Assembly (NCBI RefSeq): GCF_037975245.1
Contig: NC_092575.1
Location: 23,229,841 to 23,293,840, forward strand
Source of the DNA: Apostichopus japonicus
Lineage: Eukaryota > Echinodermata > Holothuroidea > Aspidochirotida > Stichopodidae
DNA length: 64,000 nt
Reading direction: 5' to 3'
Shown: piece after piece, positions 41,621 to 53,665 of the stretch
Layout of the letters: the number at the start of each line of letters is the position of its first letter
How positions within the stretch are numbered: the stretch's first letter is position 1
Notes under the pieces: generated by a model
The model's database searches: none
What the model saw: only the letters and a program-made list of their open reading frames with translations
What the model was told of the DNA's origin: nothing
Made by a program: the position numbers and the translations under genes

Positions 41621-44498
41621 CTGTGTGGATAAAAGCAAAAGACAAATTCTCACTATCTCATCATATTCTTCGAAAAAGTTTATAAAAAAATGAAAGACAG
41701 ACGCACTCACGCTCATGCATAGAATAATAATAATAATAATAATAATTAACAGTTCTTATATAGCGCAACTTACAATAAAGTCGTGCCGCGCTGTACTTAA
41801 CCCTGGTGATTGGTAACTTGTCACACCTACACACCAAAGTGTGCACAATTCAATCAATCTTTCCTGGGGCACCACAGTGCACCACAGCCACGTGTCCCCT
41901 GGGGACTTCCCATAGGGTACAGCCACAAACCGGCGCACACAACTATATTTACAAGTCACCTCGCAAGTCCCCATTTATACACCTGGGTGAAGAGAGGCAA
42001 TGGAGATAAAGTGCCTTGCCCAAGGACACAACGCAATGATCTGGCCAGGGCTCGAACCTGTAATCCTTAGATCGCAAGTCCACTGCCTTAACCACTTGAC
42101 CACAACGCCCGAAAATATTGCCTTACACCCTTTTCAAACAAATTATAATCAGAAAGACATTTGAACGCATGTTACCATTAAACGTGCTAAGTTGATAATT
42201 TTAAAACTATGAAAACAGTCTGAGGTGTTACATATCATAAAAATTCTTAAATATACTGTGTTCAACTATACCGAGTACGCCATATGTTCAAAATGATGGA
42301 TAAAGACTTAATAAGGAAAAAAAAAATAACTATACAAATGCTTTTAATCCAAACTGATTGCATCATAGTTCACGCCATGGACAAATCTGATGTTGTTTTG
42401 ATGTTTAACTTGATGACACTAACCTCTTCCATTTCATCCTCGGCTTGCATATGTTTAACTATGACTTCTATATTATCGATGATCTCCATACAGTCCTGTT
42501 GAAGTGGTTTCCCGCCAAGCGATTCATCAAATTCGCGATCTCTGCTCTCAATTTCCTCTAACAGAGAAGGAGTTATAGATTCTAACACATACGTGCTCGG
42601 CTTCTCATCTTCTTTCTCCTTCTTAAATACAGAACTGATGGATGTGAAGATGCTCGAAAATGGCGGCTTGACTTTTTTTAAGGCTCTATACTTCTTCTTG
42701 CTCCCCTTCTCCTGCATTGGACGCTTTATACATAACAACTTTGGAAGAAATTTTAGGAAGACTACGCGACTCCACATGGGCATTACATGGGTAGATGAGG
42801 TTCGGAAGTGGATATTAATCACCACTACTGTGATCGTTATGGATAGCGTCACAAGCACCATTGTGAACAACATGTACCTCCCTATCAGGGGTAACGTTGT
42901 CGATGTTGGTGGAATAAGGTTTGGAATCAACAGGAGGAACACGATGAGAGCGAGCAAAATGGAGACTGACAGGGTCACTTTCTCCTGTGCGTCCGATGGC
43001 AGATAAAACACCAAAATGGTCAAAAACGAGATCAAGAGACACGGCACTACTAACGTGACCACGTAAAAGAGTGGCTTCCTGTGAAGTATGAACCGATACG
43101 TCACATCCGCATAATACTCGTCCGGACAACACGGATAGGCGACTATATTAGCTTGACCGGGCGATTCCATAATTTCCCATTCCCCGTTTGGCCAATAGTC
43201 CTCTTGGTCTACGATGGTTCGGTCACACGTCATGTTAATCTTGACAAAAAAAGGTGAAAAGAAATATTACAATCAATTTTTTTTTGTTTTTACGTTTTAT
43301 ACGAAGGATTTGTTTGAAAGCTGCATAGGGTCCGACGCTTTCGAAATATGACCATGGAATAGACATCCTTATATCGCGACAGCAGTATTTAGTTGTTACT
43401 ATTCATGACTAGAAAACTATATCATTATACCCCCACGTGACTCTTAACGAAACGTGGGGGTGACGTGTGTATTATCAATTCAGGTCAACTTTCTGAATAT
43501 ATTGCAGAATCCATCCTCCTCCCCCGCCACCCCCCCCCCCCTTTATCCAACTCCGCTCTCCAACAACACAGTCAGTCGACCCTCCAAAAACGTACCTTTG
43601 AAGAGTCATGTGACCAAGGTCCGAACTTCATTTTGCAGTTTTGTTCATCGAAAGGAAAATGTTCGATATTTATTTTGCAGGCACTTTTGTAAATCGCTGG
43701 TGGAAACCACGTGACCTTTCCAGCGTAGTTTACAATAGCATTTGTTATGTACTGTACATCAAAATTACCGTCAGCACTGGAAACAGAAACACAAAAATAT
43801 ATTGGAAGGTTAAAGTTATTTTTATATTCGAACATTTTCGAAATATATATCTATATATATTTGATTCTATTGTTGTCGGTGTTAACTATAGATATTTCAG
43901 GCCCGTTTGTTTGATATGCTCCTGGTTTATACGTATAGGGTTGTTTCATATTTTTAGAGTGAAGGGATAAATGCTTTAAAGACAAGCTCATTGAAGTGGG
44001 TACACAACTCTATAGCCTTACGATATGCTATTTACCCTCCAAATCAATTAAAGGATTTTTGCTAGTCGCTCTTAACTAACATACTTTAGATGTATTCAGT
44101 TTATAATATAATGTATTTGGGGATCATTTCCTGATTTCCATTGACCATTATGGCGGGGCGGGGGAGGGGCAGTTTAGAGACGATAAAAGATAAAACTGAG
44201 TCCCAAAATCGTTTTGTTTGTTGATTGTTCCTTTAATACAGTTATCAGACTAGTTTTTGTGGAAATAAAGAATTGCCCGAAATTAATTTATACATGTACG
44301 AGACTTTCTTCGGTCATATATATCTGACCCATTTTGTATAAAAGTCTATTCAAATTTCTCAAATTGCACTAGGGTTATATACGTACCAATATTATGATCC
44401 CTCTTCGGGCCAATTTTACCATAGCTGTACATGTCAGCGTGATAATACAACGTGATTAAAGATATATATATGTATATATATATGTATATATATGTATA

Positions 44499-44571
<73 letters not shown>

Positions 44572-46249
44572 CTTTTGTTAATGTTGCTGGTTTACTATGA
44601 AATGAATGAAAATGAAAAAGAGGTGCATGACGTAATAAGCCGATACGTCCAATCAGGGAGTTGTTATGGTTCCATAACAACTCCCTGGTCCAATCAGCTT
44701 ACTTGTTATATAGCAAAATATCTGGTCTCCATAATCTGGCAGCAGGAATATGTATGACTTCTATGCCATCGTAATCTTTGGGATCCCATTTTAGGTAAAC
44801 ATCTACCCAGTTCTGTAACAATTTTTTTGAAGAAAAAAAATAACAAGTTAAATGTGCTAACTTAACTACATGGAATTCAACTTGACAACAAGAAAAATGA
44901 ATTATTGTAATCAATAAACGAACTGTTATCAACCAGCGTGTTTATATAAAATCATGATTCCCATATAACATCGATAAATATAAAATAGTAACAGAAACCA
45001 TTAGAAACTATAGTTTGTAACATACGTGAATTGTTCACATCATTATTCATAAACATACAAATACAGTTAACAAAACATTGTGGTTTTTTGGGAGAGCAGA
45101 TGAAAAAATGCTGATGTCACTTACATAGTTATACAACAAAGATGATAACATTGTTAGCTATGGTGTCAGACTGTAGACGTTTTGTTACATGAAAAGGATC
45201 TCTTCTGCATTTTAATTCAATTTATCACAGAATATTCACGACAGTGCAAGGTAATTTAAATGCAGTCGTTCAAATTTTGGGGTCTTTCTTAGGTTTGAAG
45301 AAAATATTAATAATTGTAAAAAAAAATAATAAACTTACATGCTTAACCCAAACACTAGTTGTCATGATCTGACTCCGTTCATCCTACAAAATGAAGAAGA
45401 TGAAGAAGAGGAAGATGAAGAAGGAGAGAAGATAAGAAGCTGAAAAACATGTCATTGAACGCTGCCACTGACATTCGACAGTCAGTGTGGATTTGAATGC
45501 ATTTAATGAGCAGCAAACAACGAAGAATGAAGAAGTTAGCAATGTTCACTGTTATAAGGTTTCCATATGTAGCAGACGACTTTATTACAGCTCGTTAAAT
45601 ATAGTGTGCTTCAATGACAGAGTAACAACAAACGCTCTAGAAATAAGATAAAGACCTTCAATATTGTACACGGACTACACGCGCGGAAACCCCTTCTAAG
45701 CGTTATATGTATAGTGCCCTTAGACGGAGGCTTTGATAGATACGTCAAAAACCATAGTCAAATGATGTCATCAGACTTTCCTTATGAAAGTCTTCCTGTT
45801 TTCCTAATAATGATAAAGCGTTAGTTTATTTACGTCACATTCTTCATTCTCCTTAAATTACCAGACAAAATTGAGATACATTATATTTTAAGAAAACTGA
45901 AACAAAAGGCTATTGCTTTATTATGCCGCATATATTAAGACAAACTGTTCTCGAAAAGGAAGAAAGCGATCATTAAGTGATCAAAGCACCAAATACAGTT
46001 ATGTTCAAAATCATATTGCAATGTTGCTATGTCATGCAAGAGATTCATCTCAGTCTATAACAATAGGAAGAAAGAATCGTCATCAGTTTGGAATTCATAG
46101 AGAACTTACCACATCAATTAATTGTGATATTGAGAGGCTGAAATTAACCAATACTGTTTCGTTGTCGCGTAGGACCGGTCGCACCTGTGAGTGGTAGTTT
46201 TTTGTTAACTGGAAAAATAGTTCCTCGCCCTTTCTAGATGTATCTGAAC
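41390..46249 (-). CDS. Nicotinic acetylcholine receptor alpha-type subunit, 5'-partial, six exons
   Basis: This encodes a subunit of the acetylcholine-gated pentameric cation channel of the cell surface (Cys-loop family). The joined exons are 46249-46110, 45383-45339, 44812-44703, 43776-43596, 43239-42424 and 41620-41390, giving 506 residues plus TGA. Residues are numbered from the first complete codon of the first visible exon. Seen: loop D Trp63; loop A WRPD at 89-92 with Tyr96; Cys-loop Cys131-Cys145 with 13 residues between; loop B Trp152; loop C Tyr193, vicinal Cys195-Cys196 and Tyr201, the alpha-subunit signature. M1 is about 215-237, M2 246-264, M3 278-300 and M4 441-463, with a cytoplasmic loop of about 130 residues. 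Glu244 at -1' of M2 predicts cation selectivity. The 45- and 110-bp exons match the classic nAChR exon pattern. By eye it resembles the neuronal non-alpha7 group (alpha2/3/4/6), but orthology is not established. The start codon and signal peptide exon are missing. Confidence 0.95.
41722..42110 (-). mobile_element. tRNA-derived SINE in the last nAChR intron
   Basis: Read on the minus strand, the element starts at 42110 with a tRNA-like head: box A TGGTCAAGTGG (42092-42102) and box B GGTTCGAGCCC (42048-42058). A unique body of about 290 bp follows, then GCGCTATATAAG and an (ATT)n tail at 41723-41746. Pol III boxes, body, then a short A/T-rich repeat tail is the standard SINE layout, and the end is like that of several marine-invertebrate SINEs. 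It sits wholly inside the intron 41621-42423 in the same orientation as the gene. I saw no convincing target-site duplication. It has no coding capacity and would need a partner LINE. Confidence 0.85.
42424..43239 (-). CDS. nAChR exon with loop C, M1-M3 and cytoplasmic loop
   Basis: This 816-bp exon encodes 272 residues (159-430) in phase 0 at both ends. The acceptor is tttttgtcaag and the donor is gttagt at 42418-42423. Seen: sequon Asn160 (NMT); DYWPNGEW before loop C; loop [12 protein letters not shown] at 193-203; M1 with the conserved Pro224 and Cys225; M2 from SDAQEK at 240-245 through LLLIPN at 260-265; M3 from GRYMLFTM at 278-285; then a Lys-rich cytoplasmic loop and an amphipathic MA helix near 415-430. 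M2 has Thr at 2', Ser at 6', Leu at 9', Val at 13', Leu at 17' and Asn at 20'. Reading past the donor leads to a stop at 42370-42372, so a retained intron would truncate the protein before M4. Confidence 0.96.
43429..43461. repeat. 10-bp inverted repeat ACCCCCACGT in an nAChR intron
   Basis: ACCCCCACGT at 43429-43438 and ACGTGGGGGT at 43452-43461 form a perfect stem with a 13-nt loop, inside the 356-bp intron 43240-43595. Both arms contain the E-box CACGTG or part of it. No function is established. Confidence 0.5.
43596..43776 (-). CDS. nAChR exon with Cys-loop and loop B
   Basis: This 181-bp exon begins with the third base of the split Asn codon and ends in phase 0. The acceptor is ctgtttccag and the donor is gtacgttt at 43588-43595. 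It encodes 60 residues (99-158), including [13 protein letters not shown] and the Cys-loop [15 protein letters not shown] (131-145), whose disulfide defines the family and which couples binding to gating. Loop B reads GPWSHD, keeping the agonist-binding Trp152 but with His154 where alpha subunits usually have Tyr. The N-glycosylation site that often follows the Cys-loop is absent (NCK). Confidence 0.95.
44462..44569. repeat. (TA)n microsatellite in an nAChR intron
   Basis: About 108 bp of TA with four TATG interruptions at the left end, within the 926-bp intron 43777-44702. Confidence 0.95.
44647..44697. repeat. Perfect 16-bp hairpin flanked by 10-bp direct repeats, next to an nAChR donor
   Basis: CAGGGAGTTGTTATGG (44654-44669), a TT spacer and its exact complement (44672-44687) form a perfect hairpin. 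GTCCAATCAG repeats exactly at 44647-44656 and 44688-44697. On the transcript the stem starts about 16 nt after the donor of the 110-bp exon (donor GT at 44701-44702). Confidence 0.85.
44703..44812 (-). CDS. nAChR 110-bp exon carrying loop D Trp and loop A WRPD
   Basis: This 110-bp exon encodes 36 residues plus two bases of a split Asn codon. The acceptor is tgttacag at 44813-44820 and the donor is gtaagctg ending at 44702. It carries loop D Trp63 (NWVDVYLKW) and loop [10 protein letters not shown] with Tyr96, part of the aromatic agonist box. The split codon (AA with T of the next exon) gives the family-typical YNNADG junction. The 110-bp length equals vertebrate nAChR exon 4. Confidence 0.95.
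45339..45383 (-). CDS. nAChR 45-bp micro-exon ([15 protein letters not shown])
   Basis: This 45-bp exon encodes 15 residues, [15 protein letters not shown], the strand that leads into loop D of the ligand-binding domain. The acceptor is attttgtag just above 45383 and the donor is gtaagttt at 45331-45338. Both boundaries are phase 0. The size and sequence match the conserved 45-bp exon 3 of vertebrate nAChR genes. On the transcribed strand the acceptor is preceded by a long CTT-rich pyrimidine tract (45390-45430), probably helpful for recognising so small an exon. Confidence 0.93.
45388..45430 (-). promoter_or_regulatory. Long pyrimidine tract before the 45-bp micro-exon
   Basis: On the transcribed strand this is a CTT/CTTCAT-rich tract just upstream of the acceptor at 45384. 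It probably acts as an extended polypyrimidine tract. It may equally be a neutral (GAA)n-type repeat. Confidence 0.4.
46110..46249 (-). CDS. nAChR exon (first visible): N-terminal helix and first beta strands
   Basis: This 140-bp exon has an acceptor ending ttcacag at 46250-46256 and a consensus donor gtaagttc at 46102-46109. It opens with the last two bases of a split codon, so the missing upstream exon must end in phase 1. It encodes 46 complete residues, including [16 protein letters not shown] (10-25), the N-terminal alpha helix region of mature nAChR subunits, and [13 protein letters not shown] (34-46). N-glycosylation sequons are at Asn29 (NET) and Asn35 (NFS). It is the equivalent of exon 2 in vertebrate nAChR genes. 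Confidence 0.93.
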
Positions 46250-47789
46250 CTGTGAATAAAGGGTAAAACCAACATCAAATATGCACGTGAACGATCAATA
46301 AAGCACTCTCGACATAAGACAGGTTATTGAATGTAACATTCAACATCAGAAGGATAGACCTTTACCAAGACAATATACCTGTCAGGTTAACGTATATGCC
46401 AAAGGCTGACTTTTCAGGGTGGTTTGAAAGCCAATCCTACAGTGGGAGAAAGAACACTACGTCTCCTTCGTTGAAACTCTCTACGCAAATCAAAATCAAA
46501 ACGTGCGATGTTTTTTCCTGCAATCAAACGAGCAATGTTGGTAGCATATAACAACTGTTTCAGTGGTAGAAAAATAGTTCTAGACAACTTTCTTGTTATG
46601 ATGCGGTGTTTAGGCTAAATGAAATAGAGTTGATTAGTAGTGGTAAACAGCTTAGGCTTGATGATGCCTTCAACTGCTATCATGCTATAGATCTAACTTA
46701 TTTGAAATAAAGAAATCTGAATATTTAATTCCTTTATGACTTATTTTACGAAATGCAAATCGTATTGATTATCAAGCACATGCGATGTACGGCGCGAAAA
46801 CAAAAGGATTTTATTTTTAAGGTATATGCATGACCTTTCTTTAAACATGTTATCCAAGTGAGTTAATTATTTTGACACGTTTATCGACTAATATACCTAA
46901 TAGCACAAATTTCCCTTAAACCGTATTTCTCTGTTTTCATCTCATTTCAACAAGTTTCGTATGTTGCGTGTGAGCGCGCTCGTCTGGTGACAACACTTGC
47001 CAAATTGAGGGGACTTTTTTTTCTGACACACTGTGATTTCAACGTAGCTAGCTAAGAAGAAGTGCGCATTGAAGAAACCAAATTCAATTACTTCCCATGC
47101 CGAGTTTTTCTATCTTCTTTCCTTTCCTACTATCGATCAGTTGTCTACCCTAACTCAAAGGTATTCACAAAACGAAAGAGAAACCTCCGAGGGGAAAGGA
47201 GAGACGGGTAGGAGAAATAAGATAAGTTATGAATTGATTCGTTTGATTAAAAGACTGAATATTGAGTATGAAGAAAATGTGAAATATGCTTGGGAGGAAT
47301 AGAAAATGACTACCAGAGATTGCAGGGAAAACAGAGAGAGAGAGGAAGAGGGATGAAGGGAGAGAGAGATGGAGAGAGCTCCTCAAGGTTACTAAAACGT
47401 AATGCCGTAGGAATCCAGGGCTCGTTAACCCAAATGTTCATCCCAGGCTGATGTTGATGTTGAAGAAATCTTCTAGCTTAACTTCTGCTTGTAATGACAA
47501 ATATTGTATTATCAAAGATGATTAGGTGCATATTTTCGCCTCCGGATATTAAACGATGTTCTTAGTACGCTGAACTGCCTCTTTATACTGAAATAGACAG
47601 CACATACTGCAGCAGTATGATCACTTCATCAAATTATTGCCTTCACAGACATCATTCTGTCTAACACATTTTCCTAGTTTTACAACTATTTTGTGAAGGA
47701 AACCACATATTACATATAGGGGGGCCTACTAGTGCTGCCCACTTATATGTCTCAAAGAAAATCATGTGACAAACAATCTAATTCCAGGC

Positions 47790-47895
<106 letters not shown>

Positions 47896-49097
47896 TTAAA
47901 AACGTATATGACATTTTAGAACTTGCTTAAGCAGAAATACATGGTAGCCAAGCATATACAAGCATTTTTCGAATGTAGTTCACAATTATTGCATGTATAA
48001 TTAGATTCGAATATATACACATCAAACGATACGTTAGAGATCTGATATAAGTATATATCTACAAGGCAGAGTTAACCATGGCATCTGGTCACATGCTCAT
48101 GGCTTGCAAATATGACAATCAAAACCTTACATAAGTGCCAACGACCATAATGTTGTCTTCATTTCATTAAAGAAAGTTGTATAAGGATTATGACTACTTC
48201 CACCATTTCATTGCATAAAATCATGTTGCTAGACCAGAAGACACTTTCTGCAATACAATCTTAAATGTATCTGATATGCTATATATTGATGTATGATATT
48301 ACATAAAATTGGAAGACAATTAAGAGAATTTAAAACGCGTTTGAACATAATGGTATCATGTTTTGTATTATAACTGAGGACGTCTACACGGTATTCACAC
48401 ACAGGAGTGCATTAAATCCCACGTATTTACATACTGTTGGAAAATAAAAGCCTACATTTTTTGGGCTTTGTTCTTACGCTGTCGTACAGAGGTCGTAAAT
48501 TCCCAAAGGAATGAGTGTAAACAAACCGTAACAAATGATAAATTGGTCCAAAATGGATTTATAAATGAAACCCATCTAGAGATGGAAGTAATAAGGCTTA
48601 GTATAATGAATTATTCGTGATGGTTTATTTCTTTATTGTACTGTAGGAAACAGTGAAAAATATTTCTCCTCGGTTCTTTTTGTAATTTTAGAGAGGGAGG
48701 AGGTAAAGAAAGGATGTCGTATACGTGATATATGCAAGCCGTATTGAAGAAACGTTAAGAAAAGACAGTATATGCGCTATGACACCAAGATGAATTAAAT
48801 GTCAAATCAACACACAAATCATACTCTTGATGCTTTTGAGTTTATCCGAGCTTGAGGTACTAGTTTTCGCATCTTTTAAATTTATCATCTTACACAAGAA
48901 AACGGCGATACAGAAAGAAAGGAAGTGACGAAATAAAGATATCTGGAATTAATAAAAAGAAGAAGAAGGAGAAGCTTTCTTCTTCAAAGAAACCTAAGCA
49001 CAGAATAATTTACATTTGGAGAAAAATCGAATATTCTATTTGAATAACTTTCCTGTATGACACTGTATATGTGTATGTACATGATGTTCTCGTTTGT

Positions 49098-49232
49098 ATA
49101 CATAAATATATACATATATATTTATATATATATATATATATATAATTTATATATATATTTATATATATATATATTTATATATATATATACATACATACAT
49201 ACATATATACAAATATATATACATACATATAA
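49098..49232. repeat. Compound TA / TTTA / CATA microsatellite
   Basis: TA runs broken by TTTATATA and followed by CATACATACATACATA. Confidence 0.9.
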
Positions 49233-49649
49233 ATGGAAGCTACTTTATCAATATTGTTAGACAATGAACTTATATGTGCATATCGTGAAATAAGAAGAAA
49301 AACCAGTAAACTATTCATTGTGGATGAGACATTAAAACAAAATTCTGTTGAGACACACACAAGCTATGGCAAAATAGTTCCCATTTGCGTGCATTTTTAG
49401 GCATTTCGTGTGTGTTATTTATTTATTTATATATATTTGAGAAATTGTTTGCCACATATGTTAAATGTCAAGGTGTTTCTCTACCTTTGAATAATATGAC
49501 TGGTTAAGGCAACTCTCTGTATTCTACATAAAATATTTTGTTCAACGACCTTATCAAGGATTAAAACTTGCAAATGAAGAATTGGGCTAATCTAAATTAT
49601 GTGAAGTATTTTCTTTTTTCAATAATTTCTCACATAATTTAAATAATAA

Positions 49650-49677
49650 ATATATATATATATAAATATATATATAA

Positions 49678-49772
<95 letters not shown>
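49650..49772. repeat. (TA)n microsatellite
   Basis: About 120 bp of TA with AAATA interruptions at the left end. Confidence 0.95.
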
Positions 49773-49775
<3 letters not shown>

Positions 49776-50370
49776 TTATTTCAAAGTTACGTTTGAATTA
49801 TTTCAAGTCAGATTTTGACCCTGTATGACCTTTTTGTAAATGAATGGAGTAACTCACAATTAAGCAACTGTTCGTGAAATACAAATATTCTTTCACGGTT
49901 ATTCAGATATGCCCTCGTATCCACATTTACACAACCAGGACAGAAGAGAATGATGTACGCATTTTTTTTTTTGGAAGGAGTTTGTTCGTTATATAACAGT
50001 TATGCCGTCAATTTCGATAAGTTTTTGTTTTAATCAAAACTATTTACCACTACTACTGATCAATTGGAGGATTTTGTTGTCTTCTTTGTTTCCGTTTTCT
50101 GTTTATTGAAGACACTACTCAATCAACGCTCTTTATTATAAACTGTATGGATTCGCTTCCCCTCTAATTCTTGGTATCTGATCGAGACAGACCATCATAA
50201 ATATGCCAAGCATTTTTATTTTGCTGGGTCGGTCATAAAAATCGCCTAGGAGTCAAGTTCCCAGCTTTTTGCGAGGTTAATTTTGTAGATTGCCTGAGGT
50301 GATTCAACAACGCGGCAAACGCTTTGTCAGTAGGTCATAGAAACAATTGCCAATTGTGAAACACATCATA

Positions 50371-50379
50371 GCTTATAGC
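50371..50379. repeat. Left target-site duplication GCTTATAGC
   Basis: This 9-bp sequence is repeated exactly at 50677-50685 on the other side of the palindromic element. Confidence 0.75.
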
Positions 50380-50676
50380 ACCCGATACACACAGATAACA
50401 CAGTTACTACTGTAATTCTTCAAGTTTTGTACCGCAGTAAGAACCGGATCGTGCTATAAATCGGTAGCATGTGCTATTAGGATTACAGTAAGAACTGAGG
50501 ATGTGTGTAATTCCAACAAATCCGGTTGTTTGGGATTACACATATCCTCAGTTCTAACTGAAAACCTAATAGCACATGCTACCGATTTATCAGATTTGTC
50601 AGCACGATCCAGTATTTACTGTGGTACAAAACTTTAAGATTTACAGTAGTTACTGTCATCTCTGTGTGAATCGACT
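50380..50676. mobile_element. 297-bp full-length palindromic MITE with 9-bp target duplication
   Basis: Almost the whole element is an imperfect palindrome. The left arm 50380-50527 matches the reverse complement of 50530-50676, with shared blocks such as TCGGTAGCATGTGCTATTAG and AGTTTTGTACC, and almost no loop. It is flanked by a perfect 9-bp direct repeat GCTTATAGC at 50371-50379 and 50677-50685. Long terminal inverted repeats plus a 9-bp target duplication fit a Mutator-like (MULE) non-autonomous element or a foldback transposon. There is no transposase. Confidence 0.8.
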
Positions 50677-50685
50677 GCTTATAGC
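50677..50685. repeat. Right target-site duplication GCTTATAGC
   Basis: This is an exact copy of 50371-50379, immediately after the palindromic element. Confidence 0.75.
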
Positions 50686-51964
<1,279 letters not shown>

Positions 51965-53588
51965 CGTTATCAATAATTTTCTATTCCTGTTCATCCAAGA
52001 TGTTCAGGAGATTGGCAGAAAACTACACAGAACTATCCCCAGAATTAATATTTACCGTTATTTTTCAACTGTGAAAACAATGTGATATATATATGCAGAC
52101 ATGCATTGCTGCATTGTTCCAACTGGAACCTCATTTATGAGTCACCGTACCATTATAAAGGCGCCTCAACATGAGTTTCATTGTAGTTTTGTGTGCCCTC
52201 GGACCAGCATTATACGTCACAAGATAAAATAGACTCATCATTACTGCTATAGTTTATCTTCATTGCAGCAGAACAGAATTGTTCCAAAAAAATTACAGGA
52301 TTTTGTTTCAAAACAGGCCTTTTTACGGTTAATGAAGGGAAAAGACTCTAGATCACTAATGCATATATTTCTTGTTTGTTCATGCAGAATAATAATCAAA
52401 TGTATTTGGATGGAATTTTGAATGACGTCTGTTTTTCCCCCACAATAATAAAACCTATACATAAATACTATACTACCAATACACATTTACCTTATAGTGT
52501 GTAAGCTAGATGAAATATCGCTCCAAGGTAAAGTGCTAAAAACATTGATCCACAGGACAGCTGTGCGAACTTTTATTCAATAAGCTAACCATTGTTCATT
52601 GGTAATAACTTTGCTATTTTACACGGTTTTTTTAGTTTCCCACTGTAAATTAGTATCCATGCGTATATATTCGAAGGTCATGTTCATCTCATGAATTTTT
52701 GTGTAGACAATTATGGTTTTTGGATCCTTGCTTTGTGAATGCGTTAAATTGACAAAACAGCTTGCATTATATTATCGTGTGCAATGTATATAGGAATAGC
52801 GCAATATTTTGAATTTCATGGAGTCACTGTGTAATGTAATAAATGAAATTTGCGACCAGTGGAAGAATATGCCGGTAGATTGAATAAACTAGGTCGGGTA
52901 GCTGCATCATGTAGTAAGCATAATCTTCAGTAGAGAATTTCCTTAATTATCGTCTTACCTTGATGGTCATTTTTACACTTTGTAGATTGAAGATGGACAA
53001 AGATCATTTGAAGAACGACCAAAATTATGATTAATAAGAGACAGCCATGCATTTTGGCAATATTATATTTGCTAATCATGCAATTTGTGTACGTATATTA
53101 AAGAATGTCCCAAATAGCATTCTGTTATGATTTTCAGAGACTAAATGGATTTTTTCTTTGGGGGGTGGGTGGGGAGGGGGGTGGGCTGGCATCAATAGAC
53201 ACATAATGCATGTGCTATAGTTTAAGCTATATGTATTTGGTATCGTGTGAGGGATCTTACATGATATCCCTTTCTTGGGCTAAAATACTATACGTTGTAT
53301 GTGATTAGTTCTTTAGTATGATTATATTTCTCATGTGGTAAAATAGGATTTATTAAGCAAAGTCTTTCGACGAATAGATATCATGTATAATATTTTTGGC
53401 AAGATGATATTAACATATTCTGTTTCTTTGTCATAGTGAAAAAGACTTGCAAGTTTATTTCCTATGCTTTCAATTATTTCTATAACCTTACACGATTTAC
53501 TAATAGTCTCATTATTCCTTATGTCCACGTGTATTGTAAACTATTGCATGAAGAAAATTACGTGGCACGCAACAGATGTATTATATTG

Positions 53589-53596
<8 letters not shown>

Positions 53597-53661
<65 letters not shown>
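53597..53661. repeat. (TA)n microsatellite
   Basis: Two TA tracts separated by TTGATA. Confidence 0.95.

Positions 53662-53665
<4 letters not shown>

Noticed and set aside
42593-43006. 137-codon plus-strand open frame
   Set aside because: It is the antisense shadow of the membrane-segment exon of the receptor.
47165-47386. Minus-strand hydrophobic frame (MRSSLHLSLPSSLFLSL-like) as the nAChR signal-peptide exon
   Set aside because: It begins at TTG, not ATG, with no ATG upstream before a stop. It derives from a GA-rich simple repeat, and the phase-compatible donor (gtagtc) is weak.
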